This document shows, in pieces, positions 47,192 through 59,900 of a stretch of DNA of 64,000 bases (the stretch's first letter is position 1; each line of letters opens with the position of its first letter). Under the pieces are notes generated by a model. It worked only from the letters and a program-made list of their open reading frames with translations. It did not search any database and was not told the DNA's origin. Source of the DNA: Diphasiastrum complanatum (Eukaryota; Streptophyta; Lycopodiopsida; Lycopodiales; Lycopodiaceae); assembly GCA_029204225.1 (NCBI GenBank), contig CM055109.1:22594422-22658421 (forward strand). The letters are read 5' to 3'. A program made the translations under genes and the position numbers.

Positions 47192-49397
47192 GTGGAGCAA
47201 AACCACCCATCCAAACCTAGATCCCTCTTGGAGTTTCCTCCTGGACCTAGCCCCCGAGCCATAGTGAAGAACACAAGAGAGAGGAGGAGAAACTGGCTCA
47301 AGAATCTAAATTCAGAATACATTTTGATGGAAAAGGAGCTATGGGAGATCGTGACAGGTGAAGAGACAAGGCCATTGATTGAAGAAGATCAACGGGCATT
47401 TGACAGAAGAAAACGGAAACCACAGAATGTCATCAACTTATCAGTTAGAGATGCAATTGTTCCCTACATTTCGGATTCAACAGGACCAAAAGAAGCATGG
47501 GATACGTTGAAGGCATTGTTTGAGACCACAAACACATCTCGAGTGTTATTCCTGAAGACGAAGTTGCACACATTGCGGATGGATGATGGTGCAACTGTTG
47601 CTGATCACCTACTGAAGATCGAAGAGATTCGTGACCAATTAGCAGCAATTAGAGAGCAAGTACAGGATCGTGAGATCGTGCAATTGACATTGAATAGTTT
47701 GAGTGAGTCACATCAGATGTTTGTGACAAGTATAGCCACATGAGAAAATCTTCCAACCTATGAAGAGTTAGGTGGATTGCTTTTGCAGGAAGAACAACGC
47801 CAAGACAACTGGAGTCATTGCAACAGGGGATTTGATCAAGCTCTTGTAGTCAGGGGACGTGGTGGTAGATTTGGTTGTGGAAGACACCAATCAAGAGGTG
47901 GAAACTCAAATCGTGGATCATTCCAACAATTTCAAGAACAATCCAATGATGGCCCGAATCAAGGCAATTGGAATCAAGGCCAAGGTCAAGGACGCGGCGA
48001 TTCCAGGCAAAATAAACCTAGAAATTGTAGGTATTGCAACAAACCTGGCCATTGGGAGCATGAATGCTTCAAGAAACTTAAGGAGATGGAACAAAGAAAA
48101 GACAAAGGGCAAGTGGGAAATTATGCTGATCAGCATCAATTTGATGATTATCATTATGAAAACAATTATCCTGATCAACATCAATACGATGATGATCAAT
48201 ATGAAGATGATACAGGTGAGAGCTCAAAATTGTTCATTATAGCATTAATGACAAGTGATGAAACCAATGATACCTGGTACATTGATAGTGGTGCATTCAA
48301 GCACATGACTTCAAGGAAAGAATGGTTTTCAGAACTCAAGGAAACTCACAATGGTGATGAAGTTGGACAAGCCGATGGCAAATTGCTATCTGTTAAAGGA
48401 GTTGGAGTGGTACCAGTGAAGTTAGCCAACGGGAAGATAAAGCGGATAAGCAATGTGCAATATATACCTGGTTTAGCTAATAATCTACTATCTGTTGGGA
48501 CGATGGCTGATCAACAACTCAAGGTTGAGTTTGACAGTGACAAATGTCTTGTCAAAGACATCAAGAATCACTACAAAGTGATTGCTACATAAGCTAGAGT
48601 CAACGGGAATCGACTCTACAAATTGAATGTGAGATCTTTTACTCGAGCTATGGTAAGCAATGTTGATAGTCGAAGTGACCTTTGGCATCAAAGGTTTGGT
48701 CATATTAGTGCTCAAAGCTTGCAATTCCTTAAAAGAGATAATCTAGTTGTTGGATTGCCTGATATCTCTTTTGAAGGAAAAATTTGTGAAGGTTGCATTT
48801 TGGGAAAATAGCATAGAGAGAGATTTCCCAAAGATGGGGCAAGAAGAGCCAATGGCATTCTTGATCTTGTTCATAGTGATCTATGTGGACCAATACAAAC
48901 TAGGTCCATTAGTAGTTGTTACTATTTCATCACATTCATTGATGACTATAGTAGACATATCTGGATTTATTTCATAAGCAAGAAATCTGATGCTTTAGCC
49001 AAGTTTAGAGAGTTCAAGGCTCTAGTTGAAAAACAAACAAGTTGTTATATAAAGATCTCAGATTAGATGGTGGTTGTGAGTATTTTTCAAAAAAGTTTAT
49101 AAATTTTTGCAAAGATCAAAGGATCAAGAGACAAACTACTGAACCCTATTCACCACAACATAATGGAGTTGCAGAATGGAAAAACAGACCCATTGTGGAG
49201 ATGGCTAGGGCAATGCTTAAGAGCAAGGGTTTGCCAAATACTTTCTGGACATAAGCATGCAACACAGCTACTCATATCTTGAATCGGTGTCCTACGAAGT
49301 CCGTGGAGGGTAAGACACCTTACGAAGCTGTTACTGGAAAGAAACCTAATGTTTCTCATTTACGAGTATTTGGTTGTTATGCTTACTCTCTATATAA
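47192..49397 (+). mobile_element. Ty1/copia gag-protease-integrase relic
   Basis: Gag (UBN2 type) at 47192-47740 with GPKEAWDTLKALFETTNT and FLKTKLHTLRM, ended by an in-frame TGA. The frame continues EELGGLLLQEEQR. An Arg/Gly-rich stretch and knuckle CRYCNKPGHWEHEC lie near 48030-48066, and protease WYIDSGAFKHMT near 48276. The pre-integrase part WHQRFGHISAQSLQFL (about 48683) and CEGCILGK follow. Integrase has DLCGPIQTRS, DDYSRHIWIYF and [12 protein letters not shown], and ends at RVFGCYAYSL. At least four stops are present. RT and RNase H are absent and no LTR was seen. The break at about 49397 abuts the unidentified relic. Confidence 0.85.
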
Positions 49398-51620
49398 TGA
49401 GGTAGGGATTCTCCCGTCGACATATTGGGTTTAGGTTACCAACAGGTGAAGAAAGAAGTTGGTGTCGATATGGAAGAGCCAATGGAAAAAGACAGGGTTA
49501 ATAATGAGACTCCTAGGAGAGTGTCGAAGTGGTACTTGTCAGTAACAGTCGATGCTAATAAGGGAGATACTCCCTAATCTTCAAAAAAGAGACTAAAAAT
49601 GGTAGGTAGTTGTATGCTTTTTACCATATGCAGATAGTGCATTTCATAGATAAATACATACTAATTGGCATTGCTTTTTATGTTATCACTGTTATGGCAT
49701 AGATTAGACTCGAAAGTTCGGGTATTAGTATGGCTTGGATTGGCCCCATACTTGAGTACTGATCCAAGCTATCTCTTGGTTGTGATTTGCAACCTAGTTA
49801 GCACAGTTATTTTTCATATACATATGTTCTAATTCTATAAATTGATACAAACTAGTACCATAAAACTGATTTAAGCTGCTATACTTATTTTGGACATAAA
49901 TAGCAACTGACGTTCAGCGTTGACACATGTCTTCCTCACTGTGCTAACTTGTGCGGTTTTGTGTAGTGGGATGGACATCTTAAAATTTGTTTCACTTTAC
50001 GGTGCTTTTTTTTTTAAGTGATGTATGCTTTCAGCTATGTTTTACCTTGTTGGGTTATGAATAAAGGTTTCAAAAGGTTTGGTCTTGCTTTAGCAAGAGG
50101 AGCTATGTGTTGTTAATCTCTCTCTATGCATCCTTGTGGTGTAAATTCGACTATCCTTTGGTCTTTATGTGGATTCATAGGCTAACAAAGGCTTTTTTTT
50201 TCATGGTTTAGTCCTCAGGTTGGTTTCAGGATGCTATTGATCTTTGTTACGGGGAGCCCCTTCCTCCCCCTAATCGATTCATACAAACTTTGATTTGTTG
50301 TATGAAAAGAGTTGTGATGTTGCATAGTTTTAGTACTGAAACTGATCATGCTACCTGTAATGCCGTTGGGCTAGAGGATAAAGTGCTCTGCATGATTGAT
50401 CTCTTAGATACCTTACATTGGGTTAAAATTCACATAGATTATGGTAAAAACTGTATTGACCCTCTTGAAACTCTGGAAAATTCTGCTGCTGATTTACACA
50501 GTCTTGCTGATAAATATGAGGAGGAAGAGCGATTTTTTAACCAAAATATAAGAAAAGTCTTTGTCTGCCTTGAAAAAGAAAATGACTCCTTGTCCGCCGA
50601 GCCTACTCCTACCATTCATGATACACCCCTCTCTCCGCACTCTCTTGTTTTCTTAGAAGAGTTGGATGAATATAGTGCTTCACAACTTGAAAGCTTTTCG
50701 CAATATATCTGTGACATTGGTGACCAATCTACCTTTGAGTATTTCCAAGCAAAAAACTGCCAAATCTTCATGGTCCCTAATCAAACTCTTGAGTTCAAAT
50801 CTGCTCGCACTGCTTTTAAACTTTGGAGCTTACCCACTGTGAACTTTCTTGGTCCCATACCTATTGAACTCTGGGTTTTACTTCCACACCTAACGGAAAA
50901 TGAAGTACTAACCTACAAACTTGCTAAACAAGAATACTTCACTTGAGACACCTGTCGCCTTTGACAATATTATACGCATGAACTTGTTTGAACCTTCTCG
51001 TTGCCCTTATGAGCAAACTTGGGCTCAAGTTCGTGGACACTTTGACACTGGTTTCAGTAGAATGAATATGCACCAAGCCTGAATCTAAAATTGGAAGAGA
51101 CCCTTCTTCAAATGTAGATGTGGTGACAAGTGCAAGAACAACTCTTCTATTGTTTGGTTCGATCATGGTGTTTGGTTTATGATGAGCAATCTTAGTAAAT
51201 TTTTCCCTGGTGCATTCCTTCAAAATCACATGAACGCCTTTTTTCTTTGGCTACACAAGCTTGCTAGAGATGTTGTCAAGTCACACCTCACTTTCCTCTT
51301 TATACGCCAACATATGATTGATGCATCTATAGAACTGGCTGCAAATCCTTCTGCCAAACTCCTTGCCAACTTAGGAGATGCTGAAAACATTAGAGAGATT
51401 GAACGCCTCCTCGAAAGACCAAGTTTTTATACTCTCCAAGATAAAGTCTTCCAAAACTCAAACAAAAGACTTGGTACTTTCAACTAAACAATCCAAGTTC
51501 GATGGTGTTTGGACAAAATATGGGAAAAAGAAAGAAGTTTACAAGATACAAAGGAAAGGAAAGACAAGGCAGTGTGCAAAACAAGACTTACCGGCTAAAA
51601 GACTGAACTTTTATAGGGAT
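49398..51620 (+). pseudogene. Unrecognised spliced gene relic
   Basis: I do not recognise this protein. A first open stretch (about 49398-49605) reads GRDSPVDILGLGYQQVKKEV... and SKWYLSVTVDANKGDTP, with an in-frame TAA near 49575, then SSKKRLKMV. A donor GTAG|GTAGTT at 49606 and an acceptor CCTCAG before 50219 join in phase (Val-Gly-Trp). The next exon has a 727-nt open frame (50219-50946) with GWFQDAIDLCYGEPLPPPNR and, later, PIPIELWVLLPHLTENE. A one-frame shift at 50943 continues ETPVAFDNIIRMNLFEPSR and TWAQVRGHFDTGFSRMN. After two stops comes FFKCRCGDKCKNNSSIVWF and an open run to 51487, then a basic tail to about 51620. It could be a host-gene copy or cargo of an unknown element. Confidence 0.4.
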
Positions 51621-53880
51621 TGACTGGCTCGCAAGATGACAAGAATTTGGATAGAATAACTCTTACCAAGAATATGGTGGATCGCTCGGCACGCACAAGG
51701 ACAAGGCAAAGATCTTTTTACACTTACGCTACTGTAATAGGATGTTTGAGACCATTCATGTGAGACACTTTTACACTCGCATTTTATTACAAATCTTTGG
51801 CCTTATACACGAGTCCTTTCATGATATTGTGTTTGCTTGGTCATATATGCCTAACATCAAAAGTAAATGGTACTTTTCGTTTGATATTTTCTGCAATATT
51901 GAAATTGAAAAGCTACTTTTATGTTCTTGTTCTTCTCTGAAACGTTTCAAGAATTTTATATCGAAAAAATTTGATCATCTGCTTACAACGGACTGCAATA
52001 TTATTGGAAGTAAGTACCTCAAAAAATCCATAGAAAAAGGTCTTAATCATATTAGTTTACAACATACATGCATATATATTCCATTTTGCCCAATTTCGTT
52101 TCGCAGTTCTTTTTTATTATGTTTTGCCCAAATCTGTTTTGTAGCTCTTCTCAATTCCAATTTGCCCAATTCCGTCTCGCAACTCCTCGCAATTCCATTT
52201 TGGTTTTTAAATTTGTTCTTTAGTTAAGTGCAGAGGAAAAATAGACATTTTTCAAGGACTATTCAGAAAAAAAGAAAGTACACCTGTCAAATTGGAAAGA
52301 AGATTTAGAGCCGAAACCTTATTTAGAAAAATGACAATACCCCCTTTTTCAAGTTATAGAGAAAGTTCATAGTTGAATAATATTAAAAAAAAAGGACACT
52401 ACATTTTTAGCTTGTGTTTATTAAATTTGCATGAATTTTCAATCTTTATGTTAACTTTGTGAACTATTAACAAGCCTTATATCTTACCTATTTAAAGAAT
52501 GTGATTAATCTTAGAAAGATTATTGTCAATACCAACATAAATTGGACAAAAGACACTTTTCTTTCTTGAAAAGAACTCAATTCAAATCTTACAAAATCTA
52601 AACATGTCTCAGCATCATGCTCCACTAACTAAACTATGTTCACAAGAATTTACAATTTAGTTCTTAAAATAATTATCTTGAAGAAAAAATGTTTACAAGC
52701 AAGTCTCTAATCTACAAACAAACACATGCTTAAGAAGGTGTTCCTCGTTGTTGGGGCTTGGCAGGATATCAACACATCATGTACATAGATCAGATTGATC
52801 TAGAATAGGAAACAAGTGTGAGGGAACTGGCACCCTACGTGCACAAGTCCACCAACCCAGTGAGCACATTGCTATTTAATCAAATATATAGCAATTCAAA
52901 TAATAAGAGAGGTATAAATTGGCCAATAGCCATGAGGCCAAGTGTCCAAAATCCACTATAAATAGTTGTATATTGTATTTCATTTTTTGTGTTCAATAAA
53001 AAAAGGTGGAATCTCTACCATTTTGAAAATTGGATGTGCTTGCAATTTCTCTTCATCCACCCTCTCTCATATGTTTTTGTTCATATTTTTTGGATTTGCT
53101 ACTTGTTGGCTTTGATAATTGTTGGATTTGATAATTGTTTCTATCTTTGTGAGAGAAAAGAGAAAGAAAAAAAAAAAAAAACAAGCTCGATCAAGGAGAT
53201 TAAGGTAGTGGATGCTAGTGTTAAGTCATTATTGAAGCATGCATAATATTATGAATTTAAGCTTTATTCTCATGGGAACAAACTTATGTGTGACATGTTA
53301 GAATCATCTTCATCTCTTATTGCTTTACATGTGCTTAAGGTTTTGAGGGTGGACAGAGAATCTCCCTCTACACTTGCAGACCATGTCACAGTTCACTTTA
53401 GTACACTTTTTGTAACTGCGTTGTTTCACACTCATTGCCCACACATTCATTGTAGTTGTTCCTTGTATATATACATAACGGCAACTCACGAGATAGTAGT
53501 AATGATGAGATCTTGCAAGTGGAGAAGAGTAAATCAGAGTCCCTGCGCGAACTCCATTGTGTCTTTGCTATTTGATTCTTTAGAATCAGAGATATACGAG
53601 AGAGTGAAAGCCATTCAAGAAATAGAGATAGTTATTTAATTTGTAGCTAGCTAAGTAAGATCACCGCACACAATGCACCACTACTGTGAACCATTCTTGG
53701 GCACAGGATTGTGATCTGATCATTGTATTCACAATAAGCTTAATTCAGATTCTCTATTTTCTTATGTGTATTGCACTACGAATGCTTTCTAATAGTTTCT
53801 TTCTCAATTGACACTCACTCAATTCGGAATGTCTAATCTCAAAGGAAGCATGGTTGTCTCTGACATCTAACTGTTCGCTC
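51621..53880. other. Intergenic DNA, possible LTR-like promoter pieces
   Basis: No domain was recognised. CTATAAATAG at about 52955 followed by CAATAAAAAAAGG near 52995 looks like LTR U3/R signals. TGTTAGAATC at about 53297, with a TATATATA box near 53468, resembles a plus-strand copia LTR start. Neither could be paired with a second LTR. Confidence 0.3.
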
Positions 53881-53884
53881 CCTT

Positions 53885-55324
53885 CATGGTTGTCAGTGAT
53901 GTGAAAGACTTGTATGTATCTGTTCAGAAAGGCTGTCTAAACATCCATTTGGTGTACTTCCAAATTTTCGGTAGCTGCAAAGACGAATAAAGATCGAATC
54001 GACTGAAGTCTTACTACTGGACTGTATGTCTCAGTATAGTCAATCCCATAGGTTTGTTCGTAACCTTTGACGACTAGACGAGCTTTCCATCTGGCTGGAG
54101 AACCATTTGGATTGAGCTTCATCTTGAAGATCCACTTAGTGTCGATAATCTTTGCATCTGTAGGAGCTTTGACAAGATGTCAGGTCTTGTTTTTCATCAA
54201 TGAATTACACTCAGCATGCATGGTAAAACGCCAGTTGTTTGCATTCGAACTCGCCAATGCTTCCATTACTAAAGTGGGTTCATCGTTGCTGATGAATGTC
54301 TGAGGGACGAAACAATCAGGTTCTTGTCGATGTCGAGCAGATCTTCGAACAATAGTCGGTTGCTGAGATGATGATTCTCCTTGTTGTGCTGCAGAGATAT
54401 TTTCGATGTTCGTCAGAACAGTCGCAAGTCGAGGCATGTGCTCAATAACTGAGATTCGGCTTGACTCGACATCAAAAATTCTGTATGTCTTGTGTGACAT
54501 CGAGTATCCAATGAAGATACTTCTACAGTTGTTAGCAATGTTGGGTCTTCATGCGAGGTTCTGGCAGAATCAGATCCTCCATCTTGCTCCATCTTCTTCT
54601 TGGCTTTGTTATGCTGGAGCACTCAACAGTCCTTGATGTCGTGATTGGTTCTCTTGTAGTACTTGTAGAAGAGTCTAGTCTTAGGCTTTTGATGTTGTCA
54701 ATTGTGTTGTTGTGATTGCTGGTCTGAATCAGTTTGCTTAGCTTTTGTCTTCTTGTCCTTCGAAGACTTCTTCTCCGTGAATTGTTGCTTATTCGAATAG
54801 AGAGCGATTGTTTTCATATTCAACGTGGATAAGCTTTTCCTTCTTACTTCTTTCTACAATAAACTTGCTGTCACATTTTGCAGAGACAAGTCAAGAGCAT
54901 TGCTAAGTAGCAATACTAGATTGTCGTAAGAGAGAGAAAGACTAGACAGAAGAGACATGTTAGCATCTTCGTCTGATACTGGCAAACCTACTGCAGATAG
55001 CTGTTTGAATTCATTTAGATGATCAGTGACTGAGGTCCCTTCACTCATCTTGAGTGACAATAACTTCTTTCTCAAGAAGAGACAAGTCGATACATCTGTT
55101 GTTTCGTATAGACCGATAAGAATGTCCCATGCCTCTTTGGAGCTGGAACAATTAGCTACGTGAGCTATTTGTGAATCTTTAAGATTCAGAGATACAATGG
55201 CAAGAGCTTTGTCATTCTTAGCTTCCCAAGCGATCAACATTTCAGGTTTAGCTGGCTTGGCTATTGAACCGTTAACGTATCCCCATAGTTCTTTTTCTAT
55301 GAGTATCATCTTCATCTTGTCCAA
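53885..55324 (-). mobile_element. Internally deleted Ty1/copia relic
   Basis: Gag at 55324-54854 (LIEKELWGYVNG, SSSKEAWDILIGLYETT, CLFLRKKLLSLKM) is followed by a degraded knuckle (FYKYYKRTNHDIKDC). It then passes directly to the post-integrase linker (IFIGYSMSHKTYRIFDVESS, 54530-54180), so protease and integrase are missing. RT starts at 54122 (MKLNPNGSPARWKARLVVKG, GIDYTETYSPVV, EVHQMDV) and is cut after a stop near 53940. No LTR was found. The gag end abuts a plus-strand gypsy fragment. Confidence 0.8.
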
Positions 55325-55860
55325 AAGCTTAAAGATGCATTGGTCTCAGCACCAATTGGACCATAGAGTTTCATGTGCATACTGATGCATCAAAGTATGC
55401 AATGGGAGCCATCTTAACAGCCAGGAGAGTGCAAAAAGGATTGAACTACTCAACCAAAAAGCAGGAAGCACTGGCCATGACAAATTTCCAAGGCATGATT
55501 CCCAGATCCACATTTTCCACTTCCATATTCTCTTGCATTGGGCCTGACAAAATCACAAACTTGTAAATCACGACAAAACCATTTTGTACAAGTTGGCTAC
55601 TAGATATCTTTTGATTTATAATTATTTCAATCATAGCCCTCGCCACTTTGAAATGAACTAACTTTTGCACAAAGTAAATTTTAGGCCTTAGAATCTTGTA
55701 TGCCAATGTTCATTGTATTTTCTCCATGATGAGTTGTTGGTCTCCATAATCATAACAATGGACTCATTCCTACAACTTGTGTTACATACAATAGGCATCA
55801 TTTGTTTCCATGTCTTGAAGCCTATTAACTTCTAGAGGGGATGTTAGAGGATCTTTGTAA
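55325..55860 (+). mobile_element. Ty3/gypsy RNase H relic with polypurine tract
   Basis: The plus strand reads KLKDALVSAPI, then FHVHTDASKYAMGAILT and NYSTKKQEALAM, the gypsy RNase H start. A decayed stretch follows. TAGAGGGGA at 55833-55841 directly precedes TGTTAGAGGATC, a plausible polypurine tract and 3' LTR start. The LTR end was not found. Confidence 0.65.
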
Positions 55861-56945
55861 AGTCCTGTTACATGCATGTCAAGCCTACAATTTCACATAC
55901 AGTTAATACCTGTTGAGAATTTTCCCATTCATTTTGAGCACAATGCCTTTTATGAAAAATTGCCCACTTTGCAGCACATAATTAAGCATAATTTTCAACG
56001 TGCATGGAAGTATGAGCATAATGCCTTCCATAAATAACTGCCCGCGGGCAATTTCCTATAAAGGCCATTATGGCTATAATGCCTGGCACAATTTGTCGTA
56101 AAGCCTGGATTGTACTAATTTATAGCAGTAATAAAATATCCCAAGTGGTATCTACGCTGGGTACAGCCCTTTTGCCCCTGCTGGCCGGGTGTAATCCTAT
56201 ACATAATACCATCAGATGTCAAAACAATGTTTTTAATCCTTCGAAGACGTACATTATCAGCTTATCAGCAAGCCAAAGGCAGTCCCATGCGATATTCTTG
56301 TGAATGTAAATGACAATGATAATGAAATATTTACCTCCACTAAACAACTTGCAAACATGGTGACCAGGATCATACAAATGAATTTTAAAGACCCAAACTG
56401 CTTTTTTTTAACTTAGCCAACTTCTGTACAAATGTTGTGCTAGAATCATTTGGCATTTACCTTTACTGAGCAATTCATTCTCACGAATGCTAGTTAAATG
56501 ATATTCACCCACTTCGCCAAAATGAAAAATGTTTTGAATACTGCCAGAAAATAAACAATGCCAGAAGAACTTTTGGCCTTTTACCATTTGTCATATGTCA
56601 GCACACATGTTAAGATGCTTATAAAAAGTACAAATTGCCTCCTTTTGTAAACTAATTTGACAGAACTCTATTCTGGTCGATCGAAGACTCCGCTTTCTTT
56701 AGTGATAAATCATTTCCATGAATGTTAATGGAACAAAAAGTTATCTACATTAATCAGCTATAACAATAAAAACTCTTCCATGTATTGAATGTGGTCATTT
56801 AGAACCGTCGTTAGATATCTTACACATGACGACCTTTGAATAGCTATATCGCAAAGGTTCATAAATGACCGTGAAACAAAAATGATTTCAAATTCTCGAG
56901 TGGTAAATGAAAGCAATTTTAATCCATGATCTTCGACATGTAAGC
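55861..56945. other. 3' flank of DBR1 and possible LTR remainder
   Basis: No coding sequence was recognised. The DBR1 3' UTR should occupy the part just below 56946. Confidence 0.4.
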
Positions 56946-59900
56946 CTACTCCCAGGCTTCTGACAAGACACGTTTATTGCGATCAGCGCACTCAAGCAGG
57001 ATATTGTTGAAATCTCTTTTCCGCTTGTCATCCACAGGAGCTTCCTCTTCGTTTGGAATGTCCAGACGAATTGCAGCCTCCAACTCATCAACATCATCAG
57101 GCAATTCATCCTCAGAATCATTAAGCTGTATTTCATCCGGGTCCAAAAAGCCTGTGCATGTCACATGAACCAAAGCATGAAATGTTATGACAGCAGCAAA
57201 CCTCTCAGTAAAACATGAGGCATTCGTGCCCTTGAGGCTGACGCTTTTAACTTGAGTATAACTAAAAGACTCATTGAAAACAAATGACCAAATAATTTCT
57301 AATTTTGAGTGTTAGATAAGAAGATTTGGCATAGAAAAATAGCTTTGCTTCAGAGTAGGTGATCTGAATTTTGCTGGAAATATAACATGTACGAGAAAGC
57401 TAGTGGTAGATTTAGCCATACCAGTACTATCTGGTGTACGATGCTGAACCTTTATTGTGTGTGTAGGGGTTCCGAGTGCCGGAGAAGCATCAAGCAAATA
57501 CGGTAACTCCAAAAGTTCCAAGAAGGCTTCAGTCTGAGGATTGCGAACCTGACATGCTACAGCAAAAAACAGTAAATTTTCACAACCACCATCTTTAAGG
57601 TCCTAAAACTACTGATCAACAAGTAGCTTGGAAGTATAGTTCGCCAAACTACTTTCCACATTAGCAAACACCTTGTGCTTATTCCAAAAACAAAACCTCT
57701 TCAAACTTGCACCCATCTTTTTTGTTTGCAGTTCTTCTGATTGTTGCTGTGATTTCGAATTGCATCCATAATGATTAACAAAAACCAGATATTGCTTAAA
57801 CTGGTTTGAAAATGAAACATCCAATTTTCAAGCAAATTTTTTTGGGACCTCAAGATCTCAAAATTTTGAGGTTAAAGGACCCCATTTCTCCTTTGCATGT
57901 TTTCAATTATCAGATGCTGTCCAACATTGCAGCTCCTTATCGAGGTTTAAAATTCTTGAGCACAAAACTCTTGAACAGTCCTTACATCCATCGATCTGGT
58001 AGATCATGTTACAAGCCAGTTCTTGATTGCAGCGAATATTGTTAGCTGCCAGCTCGATGATGGATGCTCATATGTGGAGAGCAGAAAGAGTATGCTTATT
58101 TCCAAAAAAAACTACAAACAAAAAGCTCATAAGCCTTCAATAACACCTGCCTGAGTAAAGGTGTTGGAAGAAAAAAGGTCAAACTAACCTGTTAATCTGG
58201 AAGGGTGCTGCACACCTGCCTGCCTGGCTAGAGTAGTATCATGTGGGGGAGCTGTCATAGAAAACTCTGTTGGAACAACTGCACCTCTTTCAGAAAGCCG
58301 GGCGTGCACCCATTGTCGGTGAGATTTTAGATCAAGTTGACGAGACCTGGTGAAAAGGAGAACAGGCACCATAGCACTGGTTATTGTTATTGATGTGCAA
58401 GCATGAAAGTTAAATTGTCTACAAACAGGTTGGAAAGTCAGAAAATGGTTTCATTGAAAAAGAAATAAATGATATAGATTGCAACGCAAATAAAGCAGGC
58501 TTGGGAAGGAATCGATTGCTATGCATTGATTTAGGGGTTGGGAGGTTAAATATATTATTAAAGTGGTTCAGTGAGCATGTGAAATGAGCAAAAGCATTGA
58601 ATCAACCATGATAAATATGGTTATATTATTTTGTGCAAAAAACTTTTCAATGATCTGTTTCGGACCCATAAATCACAAACAATGTGATATTGGACAACCA
58701 ATTATGAGAATGCAGCAAATAGAGGTCAAAAACCATTCAAATCAAACATGAAAATTTAGATAGATCATAGGAGCCGTGGCCATTCCATTTGCTTAAGCAT
58801 TACAAGGATATGAATAAAAGTAGAGTTGCATTGAACCGCGGTTCGAACCGTCGAACCGCTAGGGGCCGATTCGAACCTGTTCCCAGATGGATGAATTCGA
58901 AAAACTTGGACAGAAAAAACTGACGCAGATGGAAAAAATGCAAGCTCAGTTTGATGTGAACTAAAAGCATTAGAAGGACAGCATGCTAAGGTCAGTAAAG
59001 CTGGTGAAAAGGTGATGTGACAGCAATATCCTAATAGGGAAAATGTTTGGAGATAATTCCTTCAAATCACACAATTGTCCCTTCTTCCAAAGTAAATACA
59101 ATGCAAGATATCTGCATTCAAGCTTCCTCTCAATCACATATCCTATCTGACGGTTGATACATGAGGAGCCTTGCTAGTGCTTGCAGTTGTAAAATCCCAA
59201 ATCAAAAGATCATGTATAGGCTTAGTTACATATGTTTCTAAGAAAAGAACATGTGTGAAGAATGCAAAAAAGTAAGGATATATGGTGGGGCATAGGACAT
59301 GCAAGATAAACCCCAAGATGCAGCGAGGACAATTGTGAGTAAGCAGCAAAAGCTTGAAGTTTGAAAGATCAGCAGCAACAGCCAAGGCAATAGAACTTAA
59401 TTATAGTCCATAAGAGTCATTTCATTGTACGCATCAGTCCTTGCTTTGGAGATGACAACCCCTTGCTTACTTCTGATATATCTGACGATAAAAGTTATTG
59501 AGTCTCAATATATGATGACAAGGTCAAAAACTTACTGCAAAGTGAAAGGGCTTCTGCTCAAAGGAAGGAATGGATTGTAAGCCCGAGTTATTGCCAGCCA
59601 TTCCTCGTCAAATCTGAACTCGAGGGGCTCCTCTGGTACAGGAAAGTCAATTATCTGATTCAAATGCAAAAGTTATCAGGATAAATAATCATAAATTGAC
59701 ATCTATTGAAGTATTGTTTCTCTTTTTAATTACCGCCCACATAAGCCGAACAATTATTCATATCAATGTATCTGACAATCTTCCAAAATCTTAAAACTGA
59801 TATTACACTTCAGTATGTTTGCAAAACCAGGGCTTTGCTGAGTCTTGAGCATGGATCTAACTTGCATTGACGAAACAAATCGAGTTTAAGGCTAATGTCC

